Positions 52,809 to 62,640 of a DNA stretch of 64,000 nucleotides are shown piece by piece. Positions within the stretch are counted from its first letter, which is position 1. Each line of letters opens with the position of its first letter. Location of the stretch: assembly GCF_001426375.1 (NCBI RefSeq), contig NZ_LMEO01000050.1, positions 720,081-784,080 of the forward strand, in the 5' to 3' direction. Source of the DNA: Paenibacillus sp. Root444D2 (GTDB lineage: Bacteria; Bacillota; Bacilli; Paenibacillales; NBRC-103111). The notes under the pieces are model-generated. The model saw only the letters and a program-made list of their open reading frames with translations, was not told the origin of the DNA and did not search any database. Both the position numbers and the translations under genes were made by a program.

Positions 52809-54650
52809 TTATGGTTTAACATAAGGCACATAGAATACACGTTTTCCGCTGTCATCATTACCTTGTTCAGGATCTATCTTAAATAAAACATGTGTTCCTG
52901 AAGGTACATTTTCAGTTAGACTCATCGTGACCGTTGAACCTGTCTCAAATGTCCATGAGGAAACATCATTGTACTGTTCAGGAATTACTGATACAAAATC
53001 CCTAAAGTGGAATGAACCAGCCCAGTAGTTGCTATCATAATTTTGATACGGATAAAGCGGTCGTGGACTAATGGCTGGGATCTGTGTTTGAGGATTTCGA
53101 GTATCTTCAACTGAAATTACCCTGAAGTTAAAATCATCCTGATACAATACGGAACTATCTACTTGATCATGAGCATAAATTTTTATTTTTGAAAGAGAAC
53201 TGCTTGTATAGTCCTTTGCATCAAATTTTAGATATACATTTTGATAGACCGATGCGGTGACAGCATTAATATCATTATTAAGAATATCATTTGGACCTAT
53301 CCAAGCCCGGCTTTCCTCTCCGAAACCTAACTCACTTTGATAATCAAAAATATAGCTGCTTGTTCCTGCAGCATTTGATTTATACATGTCTAATGATGAA
53401 GGAAATGGATCGTAGCTTGCATGCTCGATATTTACATTAAGCTCGGTTTTATCATTAGGATGATCATAATTGAAAGCATGGATATTCTTAATCCGTAGAA
53501 TACTGCCTTGAACAATGGTATTTAAATATTCCCATGATAACTTAGACGCTGATCCGAGATTAATGGTCGATGTTGAATTATCGGGTGAACCAAATTGTTC
53601 AACAGTAACTTCATAATGAATTTCATCCTCATCTACATCAAAAAATATATCATTAAGATCAATCTCAGCATCTTGTGATAACTTTAATATAGGATTGTTC
53701 AACTCAGATAAAAAATGTTGTGCAAGAACGCTATTTATTTTTATATCTGGAGGGCTATTAACCTCAGCAATATGAAAAGGAATCTTCCCTTTCGTAACTC
53801 CTCCATTGTGATCCACAACAAGAACGTCAAGGTCAAAGTCTCCTGCATGAAGAGGAATCAAATTATAACCATAAATGATTTCTCCTTCTGATCGGGCTTC
53901 GATTTGAATATTCTCATTATTCGCATTTATAAAAAATACTTTTAAATTATCTTCTATATCGTCATCATTGAAGTAATTATTAATTCGCTCTTGGATTTCT
54001 CCACTTTCGATTATTTCTCCTACTGTACCTTGAATTTTACTTGTCGCTTCAATTTGATAAGGAGCCGAGTTCACTAAATCATTATTAAACGGATTTACAC
54101 TTAGCAGTGTTTCTGGATCAACATTTATAAGTAATCCTTTGACTTTATCAGCCGTATCAAACAAGTCAGCAGGTGCTTCATTCATGAGTTTTACAACTTT
54201 TGAAATATCAAACTTATATTGATCTGCATTTTCTGTATTCGGGACTACAATAACTTGAAATGTGTCTATGATTTGAGTGTAAGAAGGTACATACCTTGTT
54301 CCTTTTACCGTAAATGTTGCCTTTCCTACTTCACCAGCCTTTATTTCTAAGATTCCTTCGCTTCCCTCTAAAATTTCTCCCTTAGCCACATTCATTTCAT
54401 TCTCGTTCTGTTCAAAATACATATACTTCGAACTATACAAAGAATCTAAATCAATATACTTAGTTCCGTTTAAAGGTATTACTATCGTCGTTATTTTTTC
54501 TACTGGAGTTGGAGGATTAGAAGAAGTAACAATGTTTGCATAACCCTGCTGAGCAGGAGCCACCATAAAAGGCACAGCCAAAATTGCCGTACTAGCAATT
54601 GCCCCTACTATTTTCTCCTTCTTACTATAAGCTTTCTTCTCTTTCCCCAT
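52809..54650 (-). CDS. Secreted surface protein of unknown function
   Basis: A 613-residue exported protein with a basic N-terminus and a signal peptide ending near residue 38 (APAQQGYANI). It is rich in Asn and Asp and in beta-strand patterns, including Ig/cadherin-like modules (LDSLYSSKYMYFEQNENEMN near 70; DLNDIFFDVDEDEIHYEVTV near 335; LYQDDFNFRVISVEDTRNP near 510). No enzyme motif, SLH domain or sorting signal is seen. First gene of an operon with a TPR glycosyltransferase. A role in the glycosylated cell surface is inferred. Confidence 0.7.
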   Translation of the reverse strand: MGKEKKAYSKKEKIVGAIASTAILAVPFMVAPAQQGYANIVTSSNPPTPVEKITTIVIPLNGTKYIDLDSLYSSKYMYFEQNENEMNVAKGEILEGSEGILEIKAGEVGKATFTVKGTRYVPSYTQIIDTFQVIVVPNTENADQYKFDISKVVKLMNEAPADLFDTADKVKGLLINVDPETLLSVNPFNNDLVNSAPYQIEATSKIQGTVGEIIESGEIQERINNYFNDDDIEDNLKVFFINANNENIQIEARSEGEIIYGYNLIPLHAGDFDLDVLVVDHNGGVTKGKIPFHIAEVNSPPDIKINSVLAQHFLSELNNPILKLSQDAEIDLNDIFFDVDEDEIHYEVTVEQFGSPDNSTSTINLGSASKLSWEYLNTIVQGSILRIKNIHAFNYDHPNDKTELNVNIEHASYDPFPSSLDMYKSNAAGTSSYIFDYQSELGFGEESRAWIGPNDILNNDINAVTASVYQNVYLKFDAKDYTSSSLSKIKIYAHDQVDSSVLYQDDFNFRVISVEDTRNPQTQIPAISPRPLYPYQNYDSNYWAGSFHFRDFVSVIPEQYNDVSSWTFETGSTVTMSLTENVPSGTHVLFKIDPEQGNDDSGKRVFYVPYVKP

Positions 54651-54723
54651 CTTTACACCACCGTTATCAATTTTCTTTCTCTTATTCTACCATACGTCAT
54701 AATATGGAAGAACCCCCTAAAAC

Positions 54724-54752
54724 GACAAAAATCCTCAAAAACCGAGGATTTA
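54724..54752 (-). terminator. Terminator of the HAD phosphatase gene
   Basis: ATCCTC and GAGGAT with flanking A/T pairs form a short stem; TTTTTGTCGTTTT follows on the minus strand. Confidence 0.65.
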
Positions 54753-54765
54753 ATCGAATTTTATA

Positions 54766-55563
54766 TTATAAACAGTATTTCAAGATAGCCTCACGGACAC
54801 CCTCGTCATTATTAGAGGAAGTCACCGCATCCGCTGCTTCTTTCACGCCTTCTGGCGAATTCTCCACAGCGATGCCGAGTCCGGCAAATGCCATCATTTC
54901 TAGGTCATTGTAATAATTTCCGATAGCCATGATTTCACTAGGATCAATCTCTAAAGAAGCAGCCAAAGCTTTCAAAGCGTTGCGCTTATTGGCCTTTGTA
55001 CTCATCACATCAATAAAGAGGTCGCCACTGCGAATCATCCGCATATGACCGTATAGTTTCTGTTCTTCCCATTCCTTTTGAATGCGATCCAACTCATTTT
55101 GGCTAAAAATTGTAAATTTCACTATTGGCAGTCCAAGCTCTGATACGTTCGTCACAAGTTTGGGGTTGATCATAAACTTTTGATACATCTGTTTTTCGTA
55201 CTCACTGATCCGTTCGATATACATGTTAAAAGACGTACATACATCGAAATGAATGCCTTCTCTTCGCACATAATCCAACATAGGCTCAATTTCAGGAAGC
55301 GTAAAAGCAAACTCATTGATCAAAGTCTGACCCCGTTCATCCGCATGAACTGTCGCCGCGCCATTATGCGTAATCATCGTTCCCTCAAGCCCGAGTTGTT
55401 GAAGAATTGGCAATGTGCTAGCTGGAGCTCTTCCGGTACATAGCACAATGTGACACCCTTGATCATGTACCTCCTGAATCGTTTCAATCGTGCGTTCTGA
55501 TAATTCATGCTCATCATTTAAAAGAGTTCCGTCTACATCCAGTGCTATTAATCGATATTTCAA
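54766..55563 (-). CDS. Cof-type HAD-IIB family hydrolase
   Basis: A 265-residue cytoplasmic phosphatase. Motif I is ALDVDGTLLND (nucleophile Asp), motif II VLCTGRAP, motif III Lys in STKANKRNALK, and motif IV AIGNYYNDLEMM. In most relatives motif IV reads G-D-x-x-N-D; here the first Asp is replaced by Asn, leaving the second Asp for Mg. The substrate is probably a sugar phosphate or flavin-type phosphate. TTG start after GGGAGAG. Single gene between two secreted-protein loci. Confidence 0.88.
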   Translation of the reverse strand: MKYRLIALDVDGTLLNDEHELSERTIETIQEVHDQGCHIVLCTGRAPASTLPILQQLGLEGTMITHNGAATVHADERGQTLINEFAFTLPEIEPMLDYVRREGIHFDVCTSFNMYIERISEYEKQMYQKFMINPKLVTNVSELGLPIVKFTIFSQNELDRIQKEWEEQKLYGHMRMIRSGDLFIDVMSTKANKRNALKALAASLEIDPSEIMAIGNYYNDLEMMAFAGLGIAVENSPEGVKEAADAVTSSNNDEGVREAILKYCL

Positions 55564-55642
55564 GGTATTCTCTCTCCCTTGTACTTCGCCTTTTTATCGA
55601 CTTATTGTACCATAGGAAGACATTGGATTCATCGAATTTACA

Positions 55643-55674
55643 TAAAAAAGACAGCTATCCGAAGATAACTGCCT
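55643..55674 (-). terminator. Terminator of the giant secreted-protein operon
   Basis: CAGCTATC and GATAACTG pair around CGAA; TTTTTT follows on the minus strand. Confidence 0.85.
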
Positions 55675-55679
55675 CCAAA

Positions 55680-58600
55680 TTATTGAACCCTATGAACGCC
55701 GACTGATTTATTGACATTGCCAATGATTTGGACAGGAATGTCCTCCTTTTTCACAACACCGTTACGGTAACGAATTTGAAAATGAATGGTTTGTACTCCT
55801 TGAGGCAAGCCCTCCGCGAATGATTGGAATTTCGCATCAAATAGTTCTCCGCTAAAAGACGTTGCATCCCCTCCTGCTGCAACTAAACGCTCATTCACAT
55901 AAATCGCATGCCCATCTAACCCTGTCGTATCGATCCAAGCTGTCACTTCGTCTACAGGCGCAGGTGAACTCTTGCTAGAAACTATGAATATTTCCCCAGA
56001 GTAGAAGTCCTTAGGTGGCGAAACTGTTTGGTGACCGCTTTTTTCATGCAAAATCAGCCAGTTGTCTGTATAGGTTACATCCGAATGAATCGTCAAGGGC
56101 ATAGCAGCAATCATTTTGACTACGGTATTCGAAAGTCGTCCATCTGATACGGTTAACGACACCTTATACATCCCAGGCTTTAGAAAGCGATGAGAAATAT
56201 CCTTAGTGGAAAAAGTGGTAGTACCCCCGTCAGGTTGCTCTAATTTCCACGCATAGGTTAGTACATCACCATCTAGGTCGAAAGAGGTATTCATGGTTGT
56301 CACTACATCCCCCTCCCAAACTGGCTTTGGAGTCCAGTCAAATTCGGCCTCAGGTGCTCGATTGATATAAAACCAAGTTTGCGCTGAATAATCTGACCAA
56401 GTAACCCCATCAAATACTCTAACTCTAACGCGGAGTTTTTGGCCAGCTGGAAGTTCCTGATTGACCATCCAACTCCCCACGTTAGAAACCGTCCCTTGGT
56501 AGAACTGCCCTGAGTCCAGTAACAGCACATCGTTAGCCTCATTGGTAATTTGCATTTGGAAATAAGTAAAAGTTGTACCCGGATCAGGATCGCTTTGGCT
56601 CCACTCAAAGGTAGGCCGCAGCTCGGAGAAAATAGTAGGCGAAGCTTGCGTCCCACTTGGAATCGTCATGTTCGCTGCTGGAGGTCTATTCGCCGTAAAC
56701 CAACCGGAATTAGACCACGTTGACCAGTATCTTCCATCATGTACTCTAACTTGAACTTGGAAGGGGCCGTTTTGACCTTGGATTAACGAAAGACCAAACC
56801 ACTCTGTAGGATGAGTATTCCAAGTATTGGAAATCGTGTAATAATCACAGTTGTTCCAGGAACTATTTTCGCTATTATAGCTACAAGAGTGCGCAAAGCT
56901 ACCATATCTTTGAGCATCGTACACGTACCCATATTGGTTATACTGAACTTGAGTACCATTAGCATCAAGAATACGATATTGGAAACTACGATACTCCGTT
57001 GGAACATCTGGATCATTTTGATTCCAAGAAGGTTTCAAAACCCCGTCAGAAATAGGTGTAGGTTCGGCTTGGGTACCGTTAGGAAAAGTCAAAGTAGCTG
57101 TAGGAGGAAATCCTAATGCAAAATACCTTTCCGACCATCCAGACCATTCTCCTTGTTCATCCTGTACCCTAATTCTAACCCTGTAAGTTTGATTGGCGTA
57201 CACAGTCATTGGATAGTTATAGCTTAATGAAACTGTATGGCCATCACTGAGTACATTAGAGACTTTTGCAATATTAGGGTTATTCATACTAAACCATTGC
57301 CATTGCGGATTATTATAATAATTATAGTAGTATTGTTGCACGTCTATTTCCGAACGTACAATTCGGCTATCCGCATCGTAATCTACCGCATTCCATGTAA
57401 ATAAAGGATTATTCCCTGTTGAGCCAGACGGATTATTCATATCCGTACTCGTATGGCTCGTAATATCAACGAAAGGCGCATGATTCGCAGGTAGTGCGTC
57501 TAGCCACAATATAGCTTCTGCCCAATCAGACCACGCACCGTATTCATCTTTTACAGCTACCCTAAATGTATAAGCCCCCATTTCTTTTACTCTCAATAAT
57601 TTTCCATTTACAGTTGTACCATCTGGCTTTATGTACTCGTATCTGCGCTCAATAATTCCTCTAGTTGCCGAATAATCAATGCCAGTTGGTTCCGTAGAGT
57701 AAGTCCAATTGTTTAGCCAACGATCAGGATCATAGCTTTGATCATCGTAAGTCACGTTATAATAGATATCTTGATTTACATTCAAAACCCCTATTGGTCT
57801 ACGATGGATCAATACATTTCTAGTATAAGGATCAGATTCAGACAGGTACTCTGCAAAGGCAGGATTCGGATATTTAAAGCCAACAGGCGTAGGATCATCT
57901 GCACCAATAAAAGTTAATTTATAAACCCCTACCTTATCTAACGTTTTAATCGGATCTCCATTAAATGTTTGATTATTGTAAGCAGAAAGTCCACTTTTAC
58001 CATCCCCCGAATCTAAAAATTTCGTAGAGTTCGTATGCTCGTATTTCCATTTATCCTTACTAATCAAATGATCATCACTTTCAGGATCCGCATACTCCGT
58101 AGCGTACGTCAGTTCTTCTCCCGCAATGCCGGTATCGCTAATTTTGTTGTTATCTACAATTGGTACTTTGACATAAAAGTTACGGAAGTGAGAACCATAT
58201 CCGCCTATGAAAAATCCATAAGTACCCTCTGTTAAAGCAAGATCGGTTACTTCCAGAATAGGAACAGTACCCATCCGTACTTTTATTTTTCCACCTCTAA
58301 CACTAACCTTCATGTTGTTAAAAGATGTCGTAGACAACCAGACTGGCGTTGACCGTAACTCAGTACGAACACCGCCAACGAGCTTCGATAAGCTTATTTT
58401 GTTTGTTGTAAACTCTAATCGATACATCGTATTGTTATTCGTTGCCCTGAAGATTAAACCCGAAGGAGCATTCACATTCATATTCACACTAGCTTGCAAG
58501 AAATCGAACACGTAATCTGCGTCTCCAATACTCGTATCCTTCTTCATGGTTTGACCTATTTCCGCTAAAGCGTAGCTGGAAGGACTAGTCGTTCCACCAT

Positions 58601-61600
58601 TTATCTTATAATAGTAGAATTTACGTTCAGATTGACTATCATCTTCATCATAGTGAGAAACATAGCTGCCTACACTACAAGAACCACAGGACGTCCATTG
58701 AAAGTTCCATCTTCTTAACTTATAATGCTCTTCTTGAAGAACGACTTGAAACTCTCCATCTGCACTTAATCCTGCCGAAGATACCGTATATCTAAACCTC
58801 TCTTGAAGCGTTTGTTCGTGAGAAAAGGTATTAGTTGGTCTAGTTCCTTTGGTCGTATAGGAAGCAAGTTGGTTTGCGTACTTATCAGCAACTACGATTT
58901 TGTTCATACCGTCAACGATATAGACATAGCCATCAGCCGAGACAGAATAATTCACCTCAATTAATGTTGAACTATCGCTATCTGAACCATCACCTCGTAT
59001 TACGCTGCCATCTTCACTTCTTGAACGATTATTGAAGTAGATATCTTTGTATATTTCTATCTTCTTCGTAACACCCGTTTGCTTATTATAAGATACAAAG
59101 TATTCACTAACTGTTCCTGATCGGTTACTGCTAGACCCCCAATTCCCAGAACTATATGTATCCGTAGTTAAATTCATTGGTTGCTCTCGATACAGATATA
59201 CTTCTGAGTCCTCATAGATACCCGTTAGAGTAGGTGCAGGAATAACAGTATTAGCAGCTACTTCTAATCCTGTCTCTACATCAAGCCAAGTAGTCACAAC
59301 ACACCCACATTGCCATGAGTAGTTACCTCCAAGCGAAACCTTAGTTCCGTCATTGTTTAGTTTCAGATTAGCATGAGGTGATCTTGTTCCACTTTCACTG
59401 GACGAACAGTCACCAGAACAGCCATCATAGATGTACTGACCAGAACGTTTCCAAGATGTACCATCAGCAGTTTTACGATAAATAGTCCATGTCTCACTAT
59501 AATCATTATCATTATAATATCCGGATTTGAAGTCTACCGAATAAGCTCCACCTTTAGCATCATAAGCTAGGAACTTTCCTGGGTTATCAGGTGTAGGTTT
59601 AATAGGGATATACTTTTGTTGAACATAATCATAAGTATTTCCCAAACCTCCGTCTATTTTAGTATTAGTACCGTCAAAAAATGGAATGGAACCAATAGAA
59701 CCAACTCCATATCTGTTACCCAAAAATTGTGTATTAAATAACTGAGGAACGGGGAACGTATGCCAAGCGTTATAGGTTGTTTTTTGGTACTGTTCAGGAG
59801 TAATCGTTAATCCTGTGGCAGGGCCATTGAAAGGCTGTTTACCATAATGAGATGTTAATCCGTTGGTAGCCGTGTTGTATGTAAATCCAATATCCTTCAC
59901 TTTATTTAAATTAGGATTGGTTAAAGATGAACCTTGCCACTGATCCCCATATGCCATTAGCATTTCATTTTCTAATGTTGTATGAAACAAAGGAGGTTCT
60001 GGATTTGCGCTTGTGACACTGAATGAAACTTCGGGAGAATCATTTTTGATATCAACCACATAGCTTTTGGTATGCGTTAACCCCCAATCCTCCTTTGTTT
60101 TTACCGTTAATTTATACTTACCTACCTTAGGAGCTGAAAGTATAGCCGGTCCACCAACGGTTATCGGTATATTTAAAGGCATATGATCATTGAAAATGCC
60201 ATCGTCATTGCTATCGTACACATAGGTAATAGACGTTTCTACGATTACATCTCCATCGGGACTGAAAGATAAATCCCTGAACGGAACATTTCCTCTTACA
60301 GCAAAGATAGGCAAGTTGATGGCAGCTACGGGAGGTTTATCCTCCACAACGTTTATGTTTTTAATTGCTATGTTTTCTGGCAAGCTGCGGACACCATAAT
60401 TGTCCTTTACTTCTAAGGTTACAGTCTCTATGCCTACATTGGGATAAACGGGGAGATTATTCGTCCAGAAATACTCCGCTATCGTTCTGTTTTTAGCTGG
60501 TTTGCTGCAAGCTCCATTAATTGCATTAGCTGCAAGAGGACGGTTTTGTACGACACGGTTCGGTACATTAATACAGGGTAAAGGCTCCGGACGCATAATA
60601 GCTATTGTTGCATCCTTTTGCGTACAAGCTCCCTTATCATCACACATTTTCGCAGTTATCGTATGGTCACCGGCTGTTGATGCCGTTAACCACGTAAGCT
60701 TATCCTCACCCTTTAGATAGCCCATAGAAGGAAAGCTCTTGATCCAAGTACTTGAGCTGCTTGGGAATAACCACTCGAAAGTTACGATATCATCGTCAGG
60801 ATCGTAATGGTTAGGAGCAATTTCTGGCAACAACCTCACATTTAATTTATCACCAACAATGGAATCCGATAAAGGAATCCTACTATAGTAATCAGCATCA
60901 GCAAACCATCCAATCTCAAATTGAGGTGGTCTATTCGGAGGTTTTGGACCGACTGTAAACTTGCCTTCATAGAAATAGGAAGTTCCTCCACAGCTATCCT
61001 CAAGCTTGTATTCAATAACCACTTCGCCGCTTGTAATATCGCCTGGATAACCCGTAAAACCCATCATCCCATAAGCAAAAATGGACATATCACTCACAGA
61101 AGTACTACTTAACGAACTCCAACCGTATTGAATATATGCACCTGTAGTTTGGGATAAAATGAACCTTCCTTGAACAGGGATACAGCCAGAAGGAATCGTC
61201 CAGTCTGCTTTAATGAGGTTGGAATCTTTCCAAGGAATTGAGGGCTTATCGGCTGAGGTAGTTCCGCTAAAGTTTCCGCCGCTTGGTGTACAACTTGCTT
61301 GGGGAGTAATGAATTGAGTAAGTATATTATTAGAGGCAGTTGTTTCTGAGATATCGTCATTGGAATCAACGGTTAGCGTGATGCTTTTCATACTGCTGAA
61401 GGTGTAGGGGATGATCTCGGTTTTGGTCTCTCCTGAAGATAGACCAGATGTGTAGGAAAGAGTTTTGAACACTGAGCCGTCGGCGGCTAGGGTTACGCTG
61501 AAGGATGTTCCACTGGGGATCGCAATACCAATGTTTTTAAATTTTATCGTGATGTTTACACTTGCATTCTGAGGCACACAAGCACCTGCATCAATTGATA

Positions 61601-62630
61601 CGGAAGCTAGATCTGCCTTGACTGGGGCGGTGTAAGAAACGTCTATAGACATTTGATACTTATACGTTGTGCCACTCCAAAGTCCGATAGCGAACATTTC
61701 ATAGTTACGCGACAAACCACCAGAGCCATCAGAGTCGGGACTATCATAAATCTGGTTAGCGGGTACAGTGTCGTCTAATAGCATCATAGTGCGGATCATA
61801 CCAGTTCCAGCAACATCACCTTTACCATAAGCTAAGGGTCTTGCACCATACCCCGCACTCGGCTTTTCAGCCCCAATTATTTCTATGCTACTTTGATCTA
61901 ACTTATCCGGATCAGTTATATCTGCACCAAGACCACCCACACTAACAGAAGATTGATTTAAGTACCATTTAGAGGCCCGAGACACTTCATATGCTGTGGT
62001 AACAGCATATCCCTCTTTACCGTAATCAGCTTCTTTATCGCCACTAGCACCATTAGTGCTGTATAGGGGTGATTGAAAGGAGTAACGTAAGTCAGGTCCA
62101 AAAGTGGCAGAGTCACCATAATTAAAATTGTCAACTAATGTGTATCTTTTTCGGCCCCACAATGGGATAGCTCCCGGATACGGGGAAGGGTTTCCACTAG
62201 CACCATCGAACTCAACCGGAATAGTCTTTGATCCCTTGTGTTCCCATATTTTCCCTGATGGTTGTCGATAAATTTGGTGCATTGGGAATGTCGCAGATTT
62301 GCCATAAACAGTGGTGTTTCCACCAGCAAAACTGGTCAAAGTTATAGTGGTTCCTGTAAATGAGGCACTACCACCAGAACCACCCTGATTATTTAAAGTA
62401 ACCCCTGCAATCGTCCCACCAAGAAGTGAACTGACATCCTTAGTGAATGTCTTAGTTGCGGAGGAAGAATATTGAGCAGCAACAGATGATGTGCTATAAG
62501 TTCCTTGTTCAAAATTGTAATACAAAGTAATAGATGAGGCGGCTTTGACACCTCCTGTGCCAATGAATGGCAATAATAATTCAATAAATATTATAAATAA
62601 AATTGCCCTGTGAACAAATTTACGCAACAT
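55680..62630 (-). CDS. Giant secreted multidomain protein (CARDB, lectin-like, PKD modules)
   Basis: About 2316 residues, exported: a signal peptide (M-L-R-K-F-V-H-R-A start, cleavage near GVKAASS) is followed by a unique N-terminal region. A CARDB module lies at about 339-439, Ig-like modules at about 590-960, and a propeller-like region at about 1000-1340 with three cysteine pairs (CSGDC, CGC, CGSC). A concanavalin-like lectin module (about 1375-1500; FNNMKVSVRGGKIKVRMG) comes next. Four Fn3-like modules each end in a W-S-x-W/Y-S box (near 1695, 1820, 1960, 2070), then one PKD domain (about 2100-2185; YAWKLEQPDGGTT, KPGMYKVSLTVSDG). The ATG used follows GGGGTG at the SLH-gene stop; a GTG two codons earlier is possible. 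It has no anchor of its own and is co-transcribed with the SLH protein. Probably an extracellular scaffold or matrix protein. Confidence 0.85.
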   Translation of the reverse strand: MLRKFVHRAILFIIFIELLLPFIGTGGVKAASSITLYYNFEQGTYSTSSVAAQYSSSATKTFTKDVSSLLGGTIAGVTLNNQGGSGGSASFTGTTITLTSFAGGNTTVYGKSATFPMHQIYRQPSGKIWEHKGSKTIPVEFDGASGNPSPYPGAIPLWGRKRYTLVDNFNYGDSATFGPDLRYSFQSPLYSTNGASGDKEADYGKEGYAVTTAYEVSRASKWYLNQSSVSVGGLGADITDPDKLDQSSIEIIGAEKPSAGYGARPLAYGKGDVAGTGMIRTMMLLDDTVPANQIYDSPDSDGSGGLSRNYEMFAIGLWSGTTYKYQMSIDVSYTAPVKADLASVSIDAGACVPQNASVNITIKFKNIGIAIPSGTSFSVTLAADGSVFKTLSYTSGLSSGETKTEIIPYTFSSMKSITLTVDSNDDISETTASNNILTQFITPQASCTPSGGNFSGTTSADKPSIPWKDSNLIKADWTIPSGCIPVQGRFILSQTTGAYIQYGWSSLSSTSVSDMSIFAYGMMGFTGYPGDITSGEVVIEYKLEDSCGGTSYFYEGKFTVGPKPPNRPPQFEIGWFADADYYSRIPLSDSIVGDKLNVRLLPEIAPNHYDPDDDIVTFEWLFPSSSSTWIKSFPSMGYLKGEDKLTWLTASTAGDHTITAKMCDDKGACTQKDATIAIMRPEPLPCINVPNRVVQNRPLAANAINGACSKPAKNRTIAEYFWTNNLPVYPNVGIETVTLEVKDNYGVRSLPENIAIKNINVVEDKPPVAAINLPIFAVRGNVPFRDLSFSPDGDVIVETSITYVYDSNDDGIFNDHMPLNIPITVGGPAILSAPKVGKYKLTVKTKEDWGLTHTKSYVVDIKNDSPEVSFSVTSANPEPPLFHTTLENEMLMAYGDQWQGSSLTNPNLNKVKDIGFTYNTATNGLTSHYGKQPFNGPATGLTITPEQYQKTTYNAWHTFPVPQLFNTQFLGNRYGVGSIGSIPFFDGTNTKIDGGLGNTYDYVQQKYIPIKPTPDNPGKFLAYDAKGGAYSVDFKSGYYNDNDYSETWTIYRKTADGTSWKRSGQYIYDGCSGDCSSSESGTRSPHANLKLNNDGTKVSLGGNYSWQCGCVVTTWLDVETGLEVAANTVIPAPTLTGIYEDSEVYLYREQPMNLTTDTYSSGNWGSSSNRSGTVSEYFVSYNKQTGVTKKIEIYKDIYFNNRSRSEDGSVIRGDGSDSDSSTLIEVNYSVSADGYVYIVDGMNKIVVADKYANQLASYTTKGTRPTNTFSHEQTLQERFRYTVSSAGLSADGEFQVVLQEEHYKLRRWNFQWTSCGSCSVGSYVSHYDEDDSQSERKFYYYKINGGTTSPSSYALAEIGQTMKKDTSIGDADYVFDFLQASVNMNVNAPSGLIFRATNNNTMYRLEFTTNKISLSKLVGGVRTELRSTPVWLSTTSFNNMKVSVRGGKIKVRMGTVPILEVTDLALTEGTYGFFIGGYGSHFRNFYVKVPIVDNNKISDTGIAGEELTYATEYADPESDDHLISKDKWKYEHTNSTKFLDSGDGKSGLSAYNNQTFNGDPIKTLDKVGVYKLTFIGADDPTPVGFKYPNPAFAEYLSESDPYTRNVLIHRRPIGVLNVNQDIYYNVTYDDQSYDPDRWLNNWTYSTEPTGIDYSATRGIIERRYEYIKPDGTTVNGKLLRVKEMGAYTFRVAVKDEYGAWSDWAEAILWLDALPANHAPFVDITSHTSTDMNNPSGSTGNNPLFTWNAVDYDADSRIVRSEIDVQQYYYNYYNNPQWQWFSMNNPNIAKVSNVLSDGHTVSLSYNYPMTVYANQTYRVRIRVQDEQGEWSGWSERYFALGFPPTATLTFPNGTQAEPTPISDGVLKPSWNQNDPDVPTEYRSFQYRILDANGTQVQYNQYGYVYDAQRYGSFAHSCSYNSENSSWNNCDYYTISNTWNTHPTEWFGLSLIQGQNGPFQVQVRVHDGRYWSTWSNSGWFTANRPPAANMTIPSGTQASPTIFSELRPTFEWSQSDPDPGTTFTYFQMQITNEANDVLLLDSGQFYQGTVSNVGSWMVNQELPAGQKLRVRVRVFDGVTWSDYSAQTWFYINRAPEAEFDWTPKPVWEGDVVTTMNTSFDLDGDVLTYAWKLEQPDGGTTTFSTKDISHRFLKPGMYKVSLTVSDGRLSNTVVKMIAAMPLTIHSDVTYTDNWLILHEKSGHQTVSPPKDFYSGEIFIVSSKSSPAPVDEVTAWIDTTGLDGHAIYVNERLVAAGGDATSFSGELFDAKFQSFAEGLPQGVQTIHFQIRYRNGVVKKEDIPVQIIGNVNKSVGVHRVQ

Positions 62631-62640
62631 GATCACACCC

